The notes under the pieces were generated by a model that saw only the letters and a program-made list of their open reading frames with translations, had not been told where the DNA came from and did not search any database. A stretch of DNA of 64,000 bases from NCBI GenBank assembly GCA_033439795.1, contig JAUTDP010000005.1, forward strand, positions 2,075,001-2,139,000, written 5' to 3'. This DNA is from Sordaria brevicollis. Taxonomy: Eukaryota; Ascomycota; Sordariomycetes; Sordariales; Sordariaceae. Positions 50,422 through 62,981 of the stretch are shown piece after piece (within the stretch, counting starts at the first letter, position 1; the number at the start of each line of letters is the position of its first letter). A program made the translations under genes and the position numbers.

Positions 50422-52284
50422 TATTCCTTTATAAAATATATTATTAATTTCCTCTTTAATTAGGTTTTAGTTATTACTATTAATATTAAAATTACCTCCA
50501 ATCGAAGAGGAGCCTCTTCCTCCGCCGGTATTATTACTACTACTTCTATTATTACTTCCGCGACTATAATTATTTAAATTAGAAAATAAAATAATAATAG
50601 TCCGTTTAATTACCTTTTATATATAAACAATTTATTTAATAATTTTTATATATTTATTAAAGTCGATTATATTTAAAGTAACGTATAGGGCTATATTAAT
50701 TTAAAGGTCCGTAAATAAATAATAATAAAAAACTTCTTTTTAATTAAATTAGGGGATTTAATATTCGCTAATAAAACGAATAAATTTATTCTTAAAAATA
50801 TAAAAATTATCCTAATATATACGGAACTTTTCGAATTCTTTAATCGTTTAACGAATTACATTAAAATTATTATATTAATATTTTAAATAGGCTATTAAGG
50901 TTTTAAAAGAATAAATCTAATTCGGGTAAATATCGTATAAATAAGGTTAAAAATCCTTAACAGTATAACCGGCCAAACGGTTCTCGATATAAATTTATTT
51001 AATTTCGTTATTAATAAAATAATCGGAATTAACCTTTAATTTATTAAATATAATACGGTATTAAATTTTAAAAGTAATAATATTTTTATTCTTATTAATA
51101 TAGAAAATAGGGGGGTCTAAAATCTTAAAAGACTTTCCGCTAATAGTAAAAATAAAAGCGCCTCCCGGGGTCGTACTACGATATATCGAATCGCGAATAA
51201 TATTAATAATTATTTAATTTAAAGCCTAAATCTCTTTATCCTTAATTATAATAATAGTTATTAAATCTTCTATTATTTCCTTATCGGAATTAATAGGTTT
51301 CTTACTTTATTAATAATTATTATTATTATAATTAGATTTAAAGTCGGAAATATCGAAATTAGGAATAATACCCTAAATAATAAAGGCGCGATATTTAATT
51401 CGGTTAATTTTACGGGCAGCCGTATTAATACCTTTAGGGTAATACTAAATACCTTCGTCGTCGTTTTCGATAATAATTTAAAAACGCGCTTTCTTCTTCT
51501 ATTTTTCGGATTTATAATATATACCCTTAAAATATTAGATTTAATTATTTAAATCTATTATAATTTTACTAAAATAATAAATAATAATATAAAATTCCTC
51601 GGATTATTTTTTATAGGCGAATATAACGACGACGTAGGCCTTTATCTTTTTAAATATAACGTCGGGATTTTTTTTAACCTCGGTAATAAAATCCTTAATT
51701 TTTATTAAATTTCTATATCCTTCGGGCTATAAATCTTCGTATTAAAATAGGGGGTCGAACGGAAAATAAAGTCCTTTCTTACTAAAAGTATAACGAACGG
51801 TAATATCCTTAATCTTATTCTCCAAATCCTCTTCAATATATTCCTTCGTATTAAGAAAGTATTAAGCTTCAATTTCGGGAATTATATAAGCGTTATAATA
51901 TTCGAAAGTAACGGCTTTATAATTATTATTATCGGCTTCTTTGGAAGCGCCCTAAATTTCTTAAGCGGTAGAAATGTAATAATTATTAATAAATTTATAA
52001 TTTAAACGGGTCTTCGCGATAAAGGTTTCTTTCTAATTTAATTTAGCCAACTCGAAATCGACTTTATTAGCGGTTTACGCCTTCAATTTAGCCGTTTCCT
52101 CCTAGTCGCGCGCTATCGTTCGTTCGGTATTTTAATTATTTTATATAGGTTATAGTCGTATAATTATTCAAATATTCAAATAGAGTATGGGGGATTATCG
52201 TATCGCGCGCAATTAATCGTAATTTCTTTTTTAAAATAGGATGTTTTATATCGTCCCCGATAAATATTAATTTAATTTTACGAT

Positions 52285-52576
52285 TATTACGGCAAAAAGG
52301 AAGAGCTTATAATAAAACAACAATATTCTTTAATTAATAGAAAATTGTAAAATAAAGAAAAAAGGAAAACTAATCGTATAAAAATAGAAGCGTAGGCGGA
52401 AAGATATAGGCCCTACGTTCTATAGAATAAATAGGTTATACGGGTGAATGGTTATATAGCGTTCGCTAACATAAACAAGTAACCTACAATAGCAAATCCC
52501 TAGTTCACCTAATTCCCTGAGCAACCTGGTGACATATAACAAGTCATGTGACCAGCGGGTGAGCCGTGCCGTCACA
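52285..52576 (-). repeat. Right LTR of the gypsy element
   Basis: 292-bp partner of 45656-45947. The outer 100 bp is almost untouched (...GTGAGCCGTGCCGTCACA) while the inner end is RIP-mutated (TATTACGGC for TGTCACGGC). Confidence 0.9.
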
Positions 52577-53075
52577 AATACCAAGTACGAAAAGTATAAT
52601 ACAACCCTAGTTTGTTTGTTAGTTTGGTTCTTAGGACCCACTTCTAGATAGGGGGGGAAGTGGTTTGTGCAGCCCAATATATAATACGCTATTGGTTAAT
52701 CGAAGATAGACTAGTCTATGCGCTTACTTAATTATAGTCAATACGGGATAATAGTAGGGGTTTCGAGCGCTATATACGTACTCTACCGTAGCCACGGGTC
52801 CCTTTTAGGAAGGATTATAGGGTATTTAAGCCTCTACCCGTTAGTATTCTTCCTAAAATACATTATAGCCGTATTAGAAATAGGGGAAATACTAAATAAT
52901 TATTATACGCTAATAGATTATAATTTCTAAATGCCTTTATTTAAACGGATTTAAACGCCAACCTCCTAAATTACTTAGAATTAGCTAAATTAATTAAAAT
53001 TAGCCAAAGTTAGATCGTTCGATTTACGGGTTTAAAAAGCTAACCTTCTTCGAATTTTTAAGGTTTTTATTCCTT

Positions 53076-53097
53076 TATATATATATATATATATATA
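53076..53097. repeat. (TA)n microsatellite
   Basis: Eleven TA units inside the mariner-like element. Confidence 0.9.
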
Positions 53098-54289
53098 CCT
53101 TCGTATATTATTTATTTCCTACCCTAAATTTTACTTATTTTATTAATTTATCCGATTAATTATACTATTGCGATTACTTACCCCAATTATACGATGGTCC
53201 GTAAATTACTTTAATTCGTTAACCGAACTAATCGAATAATTAAAATCGATACGGCCAATTTTATTTCCTTTAACGAGCACGACCTTTATAATTCTAATAA
53301 GGATTTCGATTCTAATCTTTTTTCTACCCCTTTTAACGACGACGACGACGATAATAAGGATAATAATTACGCTAGCCCCCTCGTTATAGTATTTTATTAA
53401 TAAATAATTATTAAAATTATTTAAAATTAAATTAAATAGTTTCCTTTTCTTTAAAATTAGCATAACCGCGGTGAAGGTTTATCCCGCGCTATTATCGATT
53501 TAATTGCGGATTTTTTTAATAAGGAAAATAAAATTCCCCCTTCCTTTTAATACCCGCGTTATATAAGTCTTTATTTTCGTTTCCCAATTATATTTAATAA
53601 ATTTTATTTTATTTAACGTATTATCTTTATATTAATTTAAATAGTAATTATATTAATTTATTAATATATTACTTTAATTATCCCCGGCGTATTATACTCG
53701 GCTAATTCGGTTAATTCGGCCTTTTCCCTCGGCTTCGAAGGTTTTACCCCGCCGCCGATTAATTATCTCTTTATTTATACCCCCTTCGGTAATATTTCTA
53801 ACCTTTCTTTTATTTATAATTATTTTGGTTTAATTTGTAAATTGGCGCCTACTTTATACGAAGAGAGAATAATAATTAAAACCTTTCATTTTTACGCTAA
53901 CTTTATTATACTTTAAATTATTCGATTTTTTAACTTTATTAAACGCTAAATTTTATACGCAATTAATACGTTTACTTAATTTAAATTTAATTTATATAAT
54001 CGCCCCTTAATAATTTTATAAGAGATTTATTAGTAAATTACTACTTTTTTATAAACTTTTCGTAAATTTAAACGCTTTATACCGTAATTTGAAATTTGTA
54101 AGGCTTTATTAATTTTCTAGCCGTATAGCGTTCGCGCAATTTAAAGGGCTATATAACTTTTAAATGCCCGGTAAATCCTCTAACTTATTAAATAGCCGTT
54201 AAACCCTAAAAACCGATAGGTTCGCTTATAATTTACGATACGCTAAGTTACGTTAATATTTATTTAATAGGAGAATTAAATATAGTTTA

Positions 54290-54800
54290 ACGAAATTTGG
54301 GTTAATAATTTTGGTTTTAAGCGTAAATATATTATTATTTTCCCCGGAGAAAACCTAGAGGATATAGCCTAAATTCGCTAGAAAGTTAACGGTTAAATAT
54401 TCTAAGGTTATTTTATTAACGGCGTTAAAGGTCTTTACTTAATTTAGAATAAAAAATAGGGAAAGATTATATCCGCTACGTATTAATAAAGGATTTTACC
54501 GTTATTATATTCTTTCTAATTTGTAAATTTTAACCGGATAATTTAATAAAATAATACTCCTACGTATACTTTTTACGTAATGAGAATTATACTTAACGAA
54601 TTATTCCTAATAGATAAATAAGTTACGTAGCCTCCTTATTCCCTTAATTTTAACCCTATTAATATATTTAGTTTTGGATAAAGCGTTGGATTGAATATAT
54701 TTATTTTATTAAACCGATTGGTAAAGCCTTTAAAAATACTATTAAGGAGGCGTAAGTAATTTATTTAGAATTTTATATAAAAAGATTCGTATACTTTATG
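54290..54800 (+). pseudogene. Transposase remnant (Tc1/mariner type)
   Basis: C-terminal catalytic part of a DDE/D transposase, with stops from RIP. The second catalytic Asp is the first AAT at about 54552. The third position, after NPI, is AAT near 54661, which RIP could derive from an Asp codon but not from Glu, so the original triad may have been DDD or the residue mutated otherwise. Confidence 0.6.
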
Positions 54801-55044
54801 CCTAAGCGGTTGTAGGCTATTATTGTTATTAACGGTAGATATACGGGTTATTAATTTTTAATATTTTAAATCCCTATTTTGGCTGTTAAAATCCCTATTT
54901 TTAATGTTAAATAATGTATAATGGTATTTATAGTATATTAGTTTTAGTTAGTTTTGGCTTAAAATTAACGTATTCTATTGGCTTAATATATTGGTTTTCC
55001 CCCCTATTTTGTACCAAACTAATAAATATACCAGGGTTGGATTG

Positions 55045-56589
55045 TACAGTATGTTACGATCGCCTGGTCCGGGCAGGCAGAGTTAAACCAGTGGGATGAA
55101 AAGGGCGGGGGATTTCTAGGAGGTAAGATCGTGATGGGCACAAACAGTGAAACACGGTTAAGGAATGAAGAGAACTTTGATGCGTGATAGGTCATTCGTT
55201 CTTGTTGCAGCGGGTGTCTAGATTTGGAAAACGGAGGGTTGCGGTCTCGAGATGATGCCAGGTACCTCTACGGTTAGTTGGGCCAAGCAATTAGGATCGT
55301 TTGATAGGCTCTTGCTGCTGTTGGTTGATGACTATGGTGATGATGAATGAGGTCCAAACACTTGTGTTGACAACTGTCGATATCTTCAGGATGAAAGTCT
55401 GTGAGATGAATATAGGCAGCAGTGATGGTCAAAAGTCATGTTCGGGAGAGTCACCGCACTTTCAGTGACTTACACGAGAGCAATTGCTGGCAACTTGCCC
55501 GCCGTTGGGATGCCGTCCTTTCGTCGCATGAATGGCTCTGATTTATAGCCTCCTTTGAATTTTATAGGGATTTTGAAACTGAGTTCAAATCAACTGCAAG
55601 AGAGCAAACGTAGTCGCCTTGGAAACTTTCGACAAGTGCCACCCGACAATTCATGAAAACAGGATTCACAGGAGTCCATCCACGAGGGCAGTCCTCGGGA
55701 CCTCGTTATTGACAGGGGTACAACTGTAGAAGTGGATCGCAACTTAACTGCCGACGATAGAACGAACTGAACTCCTTATCTACAACCATGTTCATGATGA
55801 TGTTGATAACAGGCTACGTTTCGACCATTCTGTTGCGAGCACGCTCATGAGATGTGTGCATCTCAAAGTTAGGAGCTAAGGAAGCCGAGATATTACGCAA
55901 TATCCGGTCGGGCATGAGCTGCAGAGTGTTATAAATCGGAATCACGATGCCTGAGGTCATCATGCCCAGGCTGTAGCACAAACCGCATCTGACCGGTCCC
56001 CCTTCCACGCTCACGCTTCTCGTCGAGTACTCCATACGATGCCGTCATCTCTCCGGGACAAACGGAGGACTCGTGACGAAGCTCGTGTCCGCATGCCTTT
56101 CGACTTCTTGAGAAGCAGCTGTGGACCGGTTTCCGAATATTCAAATTTGTCGGTTGCCGATTTTCAAGCCCGGAAGCCACTGCCATGGCGAGAAAGACGT
56201 CTGTCTTGACATCAGTTCACCATAGTAAGATCACAGGAATGCTGGGGATCCTCGGATTTGGCCAACAGGAAAGGGTATCATGGTCATTGTCTACCGTAAA
56301 ATCAAACCTGGCGATCTTTGAGACATCTTTCCAAAGCCATGCTTCCGGTCAAAGGAAAGAGACGCCGATTAAAACTCCCACCCCAAAAGTCTAGGATCCT
56401 CCCGTATCCAGACCCAACGCTCAACAAACGAAGTGATGTCGTAATGTGTGGGTGTAGCAGCAAAGTCGTTATTGAAAGGAAATCTGGTTCATCCCAAAAG
56501 GCTGTAAAATCCGCAGATCCCCAATGCTTGTCCTTTTTCCATGACACCTAACCCGAAAGACCAAAAATGCCAGCTTTTAAACGACCACC
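55045..56589. other. Unique spacer after the transposon cluster
   Basis: Composition returns abruptly to normal at about 55045. Short frames on both strands (for example 55814-56186) show no recognisable similarity. No gene called. Confidence 0.5.
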
Positions 56590-57531
56590 TTAAACCTCAG
56601 TGATCTCACGGAGACGGCGGAGGGTGGAGCGCATGGCAGCGGCAGCGGGGGTGCTAGAGAGATGTCGTGTTAGCCGTGTGATCCACGGGAAGAAGACAGT
56701 CCGGAGAGAAAACGTACGAGACGGTGTAGGCACCACCAGCCATGGTCTTCTTGCAGGCCTTGCAAGACCAGATGCCGACGGAGGAACGACGGACAGTGTT
56801 CTTGCCGCAGAAGGTGCAAGTGTAGCGGGCGTGCTGGGACACTTCCTGCTCTGTGGGGTTGTTAGTAACCTGTTGAGCGGCGCGGTATCTGGGGTGTTGG
56901 GTACTGACTCTTGACCAGCTTACGGAGCGAAGCACCGTATCTGTTGTGGTTGTTGGTTAGTCATGTTGTCCTTCGGTTCATCTGTTTGTTGTGTGCGAGA
57001 TCGACGAGATTCGTGGTCGTGATTTCGGGAGATGGTTGCCAGCTAGTGAGTCGAACAGGGTGTCGGAACTCCGAAAAGGCGGCGCCGAAGTGATGGAAAT
57101 GGTGATATCGCATGTAATCTTGAAGGAGCAGAGGTCGACGATGCCCCGGGTCCAGTTTCGCGTTCACAGCTTGTTGATTTGGTCGCCGAGTCATGTTCTC
57201 TCATGTCGAATGTCCCCTCATTTCCACCTCCAGCACGTCCACCGCAGCCAGCGCCCAGAGTAGCTCGTCATTCTCGTCGTGTCGTGCAATTCTTGTTCGT
57301 CCCGGGTCGTATCGTCGCTTCGCCATCATGTCGCCTTTGTCGAATGTCCAGAACGAATCTCGTCGATCAAGGGAGTGGTGATAACTCGTAGGAAACCGTC
57401 GTTGTTACATACCTAGTACCGTACTATTTTTTCACGTTCAAAAATTAGCCATTTCGCCGCAACAACATTCTTTTGGGAATAGAGAATTACATACCTTGCC
57501 GGAGATGCCGACCTTCTTCGTGCGCTTGGAC
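56590..57531 (-). CDS. rpl43: Cytosolic ribosomal protein eL43 (L37a/RPL43)
   Basis: Component of the 60S subunit. Five exons: 57531-57493 ([13 protein letters not shown]), 57423-57413 (an 11-nt microexon, YGTR), 56940-56909, 56850-56718 and 56653-56590. They join in phase to 92 aa, exactly the family length. The zinc ribbon is complete: C39-x2-C42 and C57-x2-C60. The second intron is 472 nt, far longer than the other three (58-69 nt), and lies just after the microexon. The C-terminus [20 protein letters not shown] is typical. No individual exon is long enough to be seen as a clear open frame, so the gene is easily missed. Confidence 0.96.
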
Positions 57532-58907
57532 ATTTTGGCTGGTTGAGGTGGTCGTTGTCTGAAAAACTACCGACGTTGCTGGCGATGTGCGAATTTGACA
57601 AAAGGCCAGGGCTTTTTTCTCTTGTGTGGTGTGCGAGCGCTGCGACGGCCGGTCCCACCCCAGGAACATTTTTCGGACCCTAGGCGGAACCATTTTGCCG
57701 ATTTCTTGTCAAGGGCAATGTGTGCCTGGGCCAACTTGTCTTGGCACTGGGTCTTGGCATTGCGCGGGGCTTTTGCCCACACTGGCAGCTGACCCCGCTG
57801 TCAGGTCCCAAAGCTGACAGCTGGCCCGCGCCCGTCTGCTTGCTTGTGTGACATCAGCCAACAGCATGTCGTTGCTTCTGTCTTTCACTTCTGAGCTCCT
57901 GCTGTGTTCTCAAATGAGCCCTACCAACACCGTATCAAATCTGTTACTATGCCAACGAAGCGGTCCCGTCTTGTTTGACTTCAACTACATCCTCTCTCGC
58001 TGTCTCACCACTTTTTACGTTTACTCTGCATATTCTGGTGGACTTTGAAATCTCTCGATGTGGGTTTCTGTACACAACATGCAGCGCCCTACCAGTAGCT
58101 CCAGGTATAGCCGTCAAGGTTCGCACTGTTTACGCCGTGATACTTTGGTGGACTTGCAGTGCTCACCAAACACTATCAAGTGTAAACAATCAGCGTTCGT
58201 TTTCCCTTTTACACAACCCGTAACCTTCACCAATGAGATACTCAGCAGTATCATCACATATTTTCATCGAGCGGAATGAACCCGACACATGCGGAGAAGT
58301 CTCCGGAGTTGTCGCTTCTGACCACCGGATATTGTATCGACGATCTCGGGCGCACTCCAGATCTGGTCCGTGTTCCGGCGGGAGCGCCATTGCGGGCTGT
58401 CGACGTCCCGCACTCCTTCAACCGTTCACCTTGACCGCATGAAACGGCGGTGCTTGCCTATTTCGGGATGGACACAACCAGAGTAAACGACGAAACGAAG
58501 AACTGCTGGCTTATTCCGTGTCTCGGCTGTGGACAAGCATAACTTCGGTTGCAATGGTGACATATGGATGGCGTTGTGGCATGCCAAAACCAAAGCTAAG
58601 AGACGGAACGGACATGTTGTGGAAAAGGGTTGGTTGTTCCGATGACGCCGGTGCGCTCGGTGCTGCTGCCGTGGTCCGGTCGAAAAATGTCCATATAAAT
58701 GATGCTTCGTCTCATCTAGGCAATGTTCAAAGACTTTTCCTTTCGCTCTTTCCTCTTTGGTGTCACTTCTTCTTTTGTCCACTTTGAGATCTTCAACCTC
58801 TCTCTACCTCAACGTTCTTGTGAAAGAGAACCAGGAACTTGTTTAGATCATAGACCTACGCAGTCTCATATCACTTCGACTCACTCACACACAAAGACAA
58901 TCTCAAG
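57532..58907. promoter_or_regulatory. Divergent promoter region between eL43 and the oxidoreductase gene
   Basis: Both flanking genes are transcribed away from this 1.4 kb, so it must carry both promoters. No coding sequence recognised and no specific element named. CT-rich tracts lie just upstream of 58908. Confidence 0.45.
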
Positions 58908-60374
58908 ATGTCTCTCAAACAGCACGGCCGTGACTACGACATCGTCGTCTACGGAGCCTCAGGTAAGTCACATTTTCCCTCAACATTAACCTTCACCACC
59001 AAACTAACACAATCCCAGGCTACACCGGCAAATACACAGCCCAACACATCACCACCCACCTACCCACCTCTCTCAAATGGGCCGTAGCCGGGCGCTCCCG
59101 GTCTAAGCTCGAATCCCTCGTCTCCCGCCTCAAAGAACTCAACCCCGACCGCACCCCTCCCTCCATCGAAATCATCTCTTCCTCCACCACCAGCGATGAC
59201 AGCACTAAACCCTCCGCCGAGCTCGAATCTCTCTGCCGCCGGACCTTCATCCTCCTCACCACCGTCGGTCCCTACGGCTCCTTAGGAGAACCCGCCTTCG
59301 CTGCCTGCGCCTCCTCAGGGACTCACTACTTTGACGTCACGGGCGAAGTCCCGTTTGTTCACAAGATGATCACCAAGTACTCCTCCTTGGCGTCGCAATC
59401 CGGAGCAAAGATGTTTCCCCAGATTGGCATCGAGTCCGCGCCCTCCGATTTACTCACTTGGTCTTTGTCGCAGGAGTTGAAACGTGAATTTGGGGAGGAC
59501 ACAAAAACGGGTGAGACGACGCTTAGCATCCGTACTTTGCGCTCGGCACCATCGGGAGGGACGCTGGCTACGGTGTTTACCATCTTGGAGAACTTTTCGT
59601 TGTCTGAACTCCGTGAAGCGCATAAGCCCTACGCTTTGAGTCCCGTCCCTCACCCGAACCCCGATCTAGCTGAGGCACGCACCTCTTGGACAACCAAACT
59701 TTTTGGGTTGGCCACCGTCCCTATCCTCGGGTTGGGAACCAGCTCGGTGGCAGCAAAGACAGACGCCGCGATCGTCGAACGAACATGGGGCCTCCTCTCT
59801 CAATCTTCCCACCAACGCAAGCAAGACGAAAGCTACGGCCCCAACTTCAGCTTCAAGCAGTACATGAAACCGCGGAACTACCTCACCGGCCTCGCCATCC
59901 ATTTCGGACTGATGGTCCTGGGACTCATCATGGCTACTCCTTTTCTGAGAAAGATTGCGAGAAAGTTTGTTTATCAGCCGGGCGAGGGGGCGGATGAGGA
60001 GGTAGCGAAGAGGGATGAGTTGGAGTTTTGGGGGGTTGCTAAGCCGGATCTGAAGGAGCAAACAAGGAAGAGGGCGTTTGGACGGTGTTGGTTTAGGGGG
60101 CCGGTTTATTATTGTGAGTCTTTTTTCTTCCCTTTCCCCGAAAGCAGAGTGATTTATGTGGTTGAGGCCGGTATGGATGGAGATGTGCTAACGGACGAAA
60201 ACAGATACCGGCGTGTTGATGGCTGAGGCGGCTGCTACGTTGCTCGAAGAGGAGAGCGTGGATGAGCAGCTGGGTGGTGGTGGCATTTACACGCCTGCTT
60301 GCCTGGGTCAGCCGTTTATTGACAGGTTGGATAAGGCTGGGTTTCACTTTGAGACGAAGATTATGGAGGAGTAA
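58908..60374 (+). CDS. Saccharopine-dehydrogenase-like oxidoreductase (SCCPDH family)
   Basis: Exons 58908-58962, 59019-60113 and 60205-60374 give 439 aa. The N-terminus carries a Rossmann nucleotide-binding loop, VVYGASGYTGKY (residues 13-24), interrupted by the first intron at GASG. Further family marks are TTVGPYG, the YFDVTGEVPF segment and SAPSDLL. A hydrophobic helix at about 306-328 (LAIHFGLMVLGLIMATPF) is shared with human SCCPDH, a membrane or lipid-droplet protein. The C-terminus GVLMAEAAATLL and TPACLG..F..RL...GF is typical. The reaction is unknown for this branch; lysine biosynthesis enzymes are a different subfamily. An in-frame TAA follows EE, overlapping a GTAAGT that I judged not to be a donor. 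Confidence 0.92.
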
Positions 60375-60683
60375 GTGGCGGGATAGTTACGGGTGGATTG
60401 AGGATGGTTCAAAATGCCAAAGGGAAGGATATGGGATGCATCAGTTGCTGATATAGCATACATTATTCCACAAGACGGTTTTCGCTTGAGCTCCAAAACA
60501 ATTGGGGGCGCATTTTGTGACGACTGGTCATGATAAACCATGGCACAAATTGACAAGTTGATTGAGGTATGACAGGAAATGGTTGGTGTCTATCTACAAG
60601 AAGGTGAAATCTATCCTGAACCCCTTTTATACAACAAACGCATCCTAAACCAGCCGTTCATGGTATCATCGCTATCCTTCGAC
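60375..60683. other. Convergent spacer
   Basis: 309 bp between two stop codons; holds both 3' UTRs, nothing else seen. Confidence 0.6.
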
Positions 60684-62981
60684 TCACAAACACGCATGCC
60701 TAACTGAACATCCTTTCTTCAACCCATTCTCACTTTGGTATATCCCATTCCAACAACCACCAGCATGACCAATATCCGTACTTCCATATCCAAACTCAAC
60801 CCCAATCACCCTGACCTCACCTAACCAACCCTTCCCTCTCCTCCTCCTCCTCTCCCCGTCTAACCACCCTCCCCCCCTTCTCTTCCTCGCCCAACTATAA
60901 TCCCTCCCCAACCAAACCCAAAACCTCCACCACTCCACCCTCTCCTCCATCCTCCTCGCCCTCTCATCCACCTCTTCTTCCGTCGCCCCGACCACCAATC
61001 CCTTGCCATTCCAAACCTCCCACACGCCCCCCTCACCAAGCCTATAATCCCCCACCAGCACCGCCGTCACCACCAGCGGGACACACCAAAACAACGCGCA
61101 CCTCAACAAAACCGTAACAGTCTCCTGATACGCCCTCGCAATCGCCTCCCTCTCTACACTCCCCCAGGGGTAACTGCGTGCAACCACCACGCTAGCATAA
61201 ATCTTTTTTGCTTCCCCTTTAAGATGTTCGGGTAAGTATTCCACCAATTTTCTGGGAATCAGACGACCCCATACCACACCGCTGAATGCGGCACCCACCG
61301 CGGCGCCGACTTCGACGAGAGTTAGGAACGCAGCGGTCGCAACGCCGACGTGCGCGTGCTTATCCCCGCATGATGCCTGAACGGCAAGTTGCGTGGCGAC
61401 GTGCATTAATCCCGCTCCGGCTCCCAACGTAGCTTGTGCAGAAAACAAAGAAAGGGTGGTAACGCCTTTAGTGCGCGTCATTAACAGAATGACGATGGCG
61501 AGGGTGTAGAGGCAGGCGCCTGCGATGATGAACGGTCGCGGGCGTGGGGACTTGCTTTGGCGGATGACGAGGGAAGCCAAAATGGCGGCGATGGTGGAGG
61601 CAAAGGAGAAGGTTTGGGTTATCTGGCCGGCACGGTTGACGGGGAGGTTGAGAGCGACGAGCAGGTAGGAGTAGAAGTAGGGCTGGACTGCGATGTAGAA
61701 GATCATGAAGTAGAAGAATCCTAGGCTGCAGCCGGCTACGAAGGTGCGGGATTTGAGGAGGTCGAGGGGTAAGAGAGGGTGGGGAGCGAGGTGTGGGCGG
61801 GATTCCCAGAGGGGGAAGAGGATGAGGAGGAAAGTGCCGAGGACGATCATGGATAAAAGGCCTGGGTCGCGCCAGCCTTGAGGAGAGCGGGAGATCAAGG
61901 TGAGAGGGATCAGGATGAGCGAGAGGCCGGCGCTGAAGAGCAAGGTGCCGATCATGTCAAGGTCGCGGAGGAGGATGTTGCGGATCTTGGTCTTGGTGCT
62001 GCTATCGTCGTGACTGTGATGGTGCTTGGGCTTGAGGATTCCTAGCTTTTCGGCTTTCCGGCGGTTGAGATACAGACTCAAGGCCAAAGGAAGAAAGGCG
62101 ACGGGCAGGATGAGCGCCCACATACCGTATCCCCATCGCCAGGTTGTCGTTGCCAGAATGGCTGACGCTATTAGCGGACCGATCCAGACTGTGACCAGAA
62201 AGGGGCTGTCCGGAAGACTGGAGAATAAAGCTCGGTTGAGGAAGGAGCTGGTATCGGCGATGAAGACCTGCTGGAGGATCTGCAGTCCCGTTGAGCCGGC
62301 CGCGTAGAATATTTGTGCCGAAGCGTAAGTTTCCACGTTCTGGGAGGCTGCCATGAGGATGTACCCAAGGACGCAAAGGACGATGGAAATAACAAAGGCC
62401 TCGAGACGACCAAAGACATCGGCAATCTTGGCCATAGGAGGCTTGATGACGGCTGGTAACTGTTAGTTTCTCTGTCCAAAACATCTCAGTTTCAAAACTC
62501 ACCATTGACAACATTCTGAACAACCGAAACAGTCGACAACAGCGAGTGGTTGTTAAAAGAGCTAACAGCAAAAGCCGTCAAGGCATATGTGACCTGTCCC
62601 TCAAGCGAGGTCGTGAAAGCGATGAGGAAGATACTTTTTGAAGCAAGTTAGCATTTCCTTCCTTATTCATACTGCCGAACACGACACCCAATGGGACATG
62701 ACAAACCTCATATAAGCCACAATCAAAGCAGACTTGGTCCACGCTCTCGAGACGGCCTCAATCTGCCTCACTCCCTCCTGAACTTCGGATCCGGGCGTAG
62801 CGCAATCGCTCTCGTCATACAGAGGGGTGGTAACCGTGCCACCGTATTCCAAAACTCCGTCATTGCCGCTGACCTCGCCGAGACCACTACCACGGTCTGT
62901 TGTCGTCGCCGCAAAGAAGTGGTGGTCGTTTTGTAAGAGAGGTGACCCGACCTCGTCGTCGTCGTCGCCGGCGGTCCTCAT
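60684..62981 (-). CDS. MFS siderophore-iron transporter (MirB/Sit1/Arn family)
   Basis: Exons 62981-62707, 62633-62503 and 62452-60684 give 724 aa. After an acidic, hydrophilic N-terminus of about 85 residues there are about 14 hydrophobic helices, the layout of the siderophore transporter family (TC 2.A.1.16). Family-like segments include IFLIAFTTSLEGQVTYALTAF in helix 1, KPPMAKIADVFGR after helix 2, and GRLIPRKLVEYLPEHL. The protein would import ferric siderophores across the plasma membrane or endosomal membrane. The C-terminal 90 residues, rich in Arg, Trp and Gly, are longer than usual; a missed intron or alternative end there cannot be excluded. Substrate cannot be told. A consensus iron-GATA site lies about 465 bp upstream of the start codon. 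Confidence 0.92.

Larger units (their letters stand above)
45656..52576 (-). mobile_element. Ty3/gypsy LTR retrotransposon, inactivated by RIP
   Basis: A 6921-bp element with two direct 292-bp LTRs with TGTCAC...GTCACA ends and a 5-bp target duplication, AATGC on the left (45651-45655) and AATAC on the right (52577-52581), differing by one G-to-A. On the minus strand the order is a Gag zinc knuckle remnant (about 50380-50421) then reverse transcriptase (48503-48514 reads YIDN for YIDD), with about 2.5 kb left downstream for RNase H and integrase. YIDDILIY-type RT and this position fit Ty3/gypsy. The interior is extremely AT-rich and full of stops from RIP, so nothing is expressed as protein. 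Confidence 0.9.
52597..55044 (+). mobile_element. Tc1/mariner-like DNA transposon, inactivated by RIP
   Basis: Imperfect inverted repeats bound a 2.45-kb AT-rich block: the left end TAATACAACCCTAG and, reading inward from the right end, CAATCCAACCCTGG, both continuing to a shared TTAGTTTGGT. TA flanks each side (52595-52596 and 55045-55046). On the plus strand, 54550-54680 reads NNTPTYT...PPYSLNFNPI, which with G-to-A and C-to-T allowance is the DNAPTHT...PPYSPDLNPI signature of Tc1/mariner transposases. Further upstream (about 54295-54330) is a WVNNFGFKRK-like segment that could hold the first catalytic Asp. The left third is not recognisable and might include another insertion. It starts 20 bp after the gypsy LTR. 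Confidence 0.7.

Noticed and set aside
52718..52930. 70-codon hydrophobic open frame on the plus strand
   Set aside because: It lies inside the AT-rich mariner-like block and has no recognisable similarity or gene context; probably an accident of composition.
55814..56186. Overlapping minus-strand frames in the spacer before eL43
   Set aside because: Two frames overlap without a consistent exon structure and neither resembles a known family.
56941..57412. Possible intronic box C/D snoRNA in the long eL43 intron
   Set aside because: I could not find a convincing pair of C and D boxes on the transcribed strand.
60369..60376. Splice donor GTAAGT at the end of the oxidoreductase gene
   Set aside because: The in-frame TAA there gives a C-terminus ending in EE that fits the family, and no sensible downstream exon was found.
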